Origin: G039029935 sp039029935
Lineage (GTDB): Bacteria; Chloroflexota; Anaerolineae; Caldilineales; Caldilineaceae
Assembly: GCA_039029935.1 (NCBI GenBank)
Contig: JBCCFC010000125.1
Coordinates: 1-16,484 of the forward strand
Direction: 5' to 3'
DNA length: 16,484 bases
Position 1 is the stretch's first letter; every line of letters begins with the position of its first letter. Below are positions 14,481 through 16,484 of the stretch, piece after piece. The notes under the pieces are model-generated. The model did not search any database. It saw only the letters and a list, made by a program, of their open reading frames with translations, and was not told the origin of the DNA. A program made the position numbers and the translations under genes.

Positions 14481-15488
14481 ATGTCTTCTATCACGCTGAG
14501 GGATGTGGCGGCTCACGCCAATGTCTCAAAATCGACCGTCTCGCTTGTCCTGCGCAATAGCCCCTTGGTTGCTGATGTCACTCGTCTGCGAGTGTTGGGG
14601 TCCATCGAGCAATTGGGCTATGTCTATAATCGGGGCGCAGCCAGCATTCGGAGCCAGCGTTCACATCTGGTCGGCGTGGTTGTCCCCGATATCCGCAACC
14701 CGTTCTTTGCCGAGGTGGCGATGGGGGCTGAGGACTTGTTGGCAGACTCGGACTATGTGTCCATGTTGGCAAATACGTCTAGTCAGCAAACGCGTCAACA
14801 GAAAATGCTGACCGCCATTCAAGAACATCAAATAGACGGTGTTCTCTTTTGGCCGACGCCAGATACACCCATAACCGATATTGAAAAAGTGCAACGACAA
14901 ACGTCAACCGTGCTCTTAGCCCGTAATTACCCCACCTTAGATATTGACACTGTGGATATTGATAATTTTGGTGCGGCGGTCGTCGCCATCAACCGTCTGA
15001 TTGCCAATGGGCATCAACGTATCGCCTTTATTGGTAGTTTCCCAGAAACACCGATTTGGCATGAGCGCATCAAAGGGTATCAACAACAACTGGCACAGCA
15101 CAATATCCCTATTGATGACCGTTTAATCATCCACTGCCCAGCGACGGGGGATGCTGGACATAAGGCCATTCTTGACCTCCTGCAACGACCCAATTCACCC
15201 ACCGCAGCCCTCTGTTTCCAAACAACCATTGCCTACGGCGTCATGCTAGGGCTTCAATCGTCGGGGATTACACCAGGTCGTGAATTTGCGGTTATCGGCA
15301 TTGATGAACTGCCCGAAGCCGCCCTGTGGACACCAGGAATCACAACCGTTTCGATTGAACCCTATCAAGTAGGCAAAGAGGCGGCACGTCTACTGCTTGA
15401 TCGAATTGAGCAGCCGGATAAAGATGTCGAGCGTATTGTTGTCCCCTCTCGACTGATTGTGCGTGAATCTTGTGGGACGATTAAGTAA
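14481..15488 (+). CDS. LacI-family transcriptional repressor of the adjacent sugar transporter
   Basis: A 335-aa regulator. Residues 4-24 form the helix-turn-helix (ITLRDVAAHANVSKSTVSLVL), and about 46-60 the hinge region (GYVYNRGAASIRSQRS). From about 62 on it is the periplasmic-binding-protein-like effector domain (LVGVVVPDIRNPFFAEV, HQRIAFIG, then FAVIGIDELPEAALWTPGITTVSIEPY). I chose the ATG at 14481 because LacI proteins open with M-x-x-ITL-x-DVA; an in-frame TTG at 14454 would add nine residues with no support. Both starts have weak ribosome-binding sites. The gene is divergent from the sugar ABC operon, with two identical operators and opposed promoters between them, so it very likely represses both units and is released by the imported sugar or a derivative. 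Confidence 0.93.
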   Translation: MSSITLRDVAAHANVSKSTVSLVLRNSPLVADVTRLRVLGSIEQLGYVYNRGAASIRSQRSHLVGVVVPDIRNPFFAEVAMGAEDLLADSDYVSMLANTSSQQTRQQKMLTAIQEHQIDGVLFWPTPDTPITDIEKVQRQTSTVLLARNYPTLDIDTVDIDNFGAAVVAINRLIANGHQRIAFIGSFPETPIWHERIKGYQQQLAQHNIPIDDRLIIHCPATGDAGHKAILDLLQRPNSPTAALCFQTTIAYGVMLGLQSSGITPGREFAVIGIDELPEAALWTPGITTVSIEPYQVGKEAARLLLDRIEQPDKDVERIVVPSRLIVRESCGTIK

Positions 15489-15500
15489 AAAAGATTGGCT

Positions 15501-15620
15501 CTTCGTCATTGATTGTAGGGGCGTACCCTTGCGGTCGCCCTCGCGTACGAGCCAGGGCGGCCGCAAGGGTCGGGAACCCTCTGGGTGCCTACGATACATT
15601 TTTCCTATTGTTTGACGAAG
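15501..15620. repeat. 120-bp nested inverted-repeat element after lacI
   Basis: The outer stem is CTTCGTCA (15501-15508) with TGACGAAG (15613-15620). The middle stem is ATTGTAGG (15512-15519) with CCTACGAT (15589-15596), one G-U. The inner stem is ACCCTTGCGGTCGCCCT (15525-15541) with AGGGCGGCCGCAAGGGT (15554-15570), 16 of 17 paired, with a 12-nt loop. It fills the gap between lacI and the next gene and has local GC well above its surroundings. It looks like a REP/MITE-type repeat that may also end lacI transcription. Confidence 0.65.
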
Positions 15621-15640
15621 ACCCAAAGGAGTAAATAGAG

Positions 15641-16484
15641 ATGACTTACACCATTACACCAGAACAATGGTCACAATATGAAACTGAGGGCTATTTTATT
15701 GCCAAAAATGTGGTCAGCAAAGAGGCTGTAGACCAACTTCATGCCAAAATCACCGCTGTGTTGACCAAAGGCAAGAAGATTGACCCAGAGGGCGAGCTAA
15801 ACTTTGACAACAAGCGCACCGATGACGAGAACTTGATGGGTGCGGCGATGTTTCGTAAACTGGCGCGATTGGGACGCAATGACCCTGATATCTGGGACCT
15901 CTATTATGCCAGCGACAATGTACGCAGCATCAACCAACAATTTTTGGGTGGCAATGTCCGCCTGTGGTTTGACTCGATTTTTACCAAACCCGCCAAGATT
16001 GGGGAGGCGACGCCCTGGCATCAGGATATCGGTCTGTGGACCCAGAATCCGGCGCAGAAGAAGAACAAGCCACGTTACAAGGATGCGCTGACCGTGTCGG
16101 GTACCGCGATCTGGGATGAGGTGCGCAATGCCGTGAACCACAATACCGATGTCATTCTGCCGGTCGATCGGGCGCTGACCCAACAGGGTGGCATCGCTGT
16201 GGTCAAAGGCAACCTTGCCCCGAACGGGGCGGTGCTCAAGCCGTCAGCTGCCTCGCCGCATCTGTTGTCGCATCGCGGCCGGGCCGTGGTGTTCGAGGAT
16301 ATCGACGACTACAAGGCGCGCATCAACGACGATGCGCTCGACATCGACGAGACCTGCGTCATGGTGCTGAAGAATTGCGGCCCCAGGGGCTATCCCGGCA
16401 TGGCCGAGGTCGGGAACATGGGCCTGCCCCCCAAGGTGCTGAAAAAGGGCATCACCGACATGATCCGCATTTCCGATGCGCGCA
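15641..16484 (+). CDS. In-frame chimeric ORF: phytanoyl-CoA dioxygenase-family N-terminus joined to an IlvD/Edd dehydratase fragment
   Basis: The ORF is open to the right edge (281 complete codons). AAAGGAG (15625-15631) 9 bases before the ATG supports the start. Residues 1 to about 145 are PhyH-like: ITPEQWSQYETEGYFIAKNV, then RLWFDSIFTKP and PWHQDIGLW with the iron-binding H127-x-D129. This family is Fe(II)/2-oxoglutarate oxygenases. The second metal His and the 2-oxoglutarate Arg, expected downstream, are missing. From about residue 148 (DALTVSG) the sequence is the C-terminal domain of an IlvD/Edd dehydratase. The two families share no known architecture, and GC rises sharply at the switch. 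I read this as a joined-sequence artefact preserving frame by chance, with only the first part native. Confidence 0.75.
   Translation, partial: MTYTITPEQWSQYETEGYFIAKNVVSKEAVDQLHAKITAVLTKGKKIDPEGELNFDNKRTDDENLMGAAMFRKLARLGRNDPDIWDLYYASDNVRSINQQFLGGNVRLWFDSIFTKPAKIGEATPWHQDIGLWTQNPAQKKNKPRYKDALTVSGTAIWDEVRNAVNHNTDVILPVDRALTQQGGIAVVKGNLAPNGAVLKPSAASPHLLSHRGRAVVFEDIDDYKARINDDALDIDETCVMVLKNCGPRGYPGMAEVGNMGLPPKVLKKGITDMIRISDAR
16082..16484 (+). other. IlvD/Edd-family dehydratase C-terminal fragment (probably foreign DNA)
   Basis: This segment encodes DALTVSG, LTQQGGIAVVKGNLAPNGAV, KPSAASP, HRGRAVVFEDIDDYKARI, VLKNCGPRGYPGMAEVGN and ITDMIRISDAR, landmarks of dihydroxy-acid dehydratase, 6-phosphogluconate dehydratase and L-arabinonate-type sugar-acid dehydratases. 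These enzymes carry an Fe-S cluster and Mg2+; the N-terminal cluster-binding part is absent here. The resemblance seems closest to sugar-acid dehydratases, which is an impression. GC-rich codon use (GTG, CTG, GGC, CGC) suggests a proteobacterial source and contrasts with the rest of the window. Confidence 0.8.

Noticed and set aside
1..16484. tRNA or rRNA genes
   Set aside because: No cloverleaf with a TTCRANNC-type arm and no rRNA-like stretch were recognised by eye on either strand; a covariance search was not possible here.

Overview
The window is a low/mid-GC bacterial segment (about 410 to 16,080) with a short piece of much more GC-rich, unrelated coding DNA at each end. Gene content fits an environmental Chloroflexota-like genome (Anaerolineae/Caldilineae type): a Tat-type lipoprotein sugar-binding protein with MalF/MalG-like permeases, a LacI regulator, a SelA-like PLP enzyme paired with an EF_0837-type amidohydrolase, a PhyH-family protein, and many intergenic hairpins and tandem repeats. 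This assignment rests on general resemblance only. The ends look like misjoined metagenomic sequence: a fasciclin (FAS1) protein tail on the left, and on the right a dihydroxy-acid/sugar-acid dehydratase (IlvD/Edd) fragment fused in frame to a PhyH-family N-terminus.

Layout. 1-472: 3' part of a FAS1-domain protein. 644-4422: two tandem, clearly paralogous proteins of about 615 aa of unknown function. 4423-4776: a gap with a 56-codon ORF and a good promoter. 4777-5865: a WGR-domain plus ATP-dependent ligase (nucleotidyltransferase + OB) protein. 5995-8435: a two-gene cassette of a DgaE/SelA-like PLP enzyme and a metal-dependent amidohydrolase. 8654-10020: a DUF2283-KTSC fusion and a SEC-C protein with two Cys-rich modules. 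10026-14308, minus strand: a sugar ABC uptake operon transcribed as binding protein, MalF-like permease, tandem-GNAT acetyltransferase, MalG-like permease. 14481-15488: a divergent LacI-family repressor. 15641-end: the PhyH/IlvD chimeric ORF.

How it works together. The best-supported circuit is the divergent lacI / ABC-transporter pair. Two identical 16-bp near-palindromes (half-sites TTTGGA and TCCAAA around a central CG) sit in the intergenic region, overlapping or flanking good sigma70-type promoters on both strands. The LacI protein therefore very probably represses both itself and the transporter. The operon lacks its own ATPase gene and carries a GNAT gene translationally coupled to the second permease. 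Between the binding protein and first permease lie an octamer microsatellite and a G-quadruplex-forming run in the mRNA strand, which may set the ratio of binding protein to permease.

The intergenic spaces hold at least five conspicuous inverted repeats that look like dispersed REP/MITE-type elements. The least understood genes are the tandem 615-aa paralogs next to the WGR-ligase; they are the best candidates for an undescribed function.
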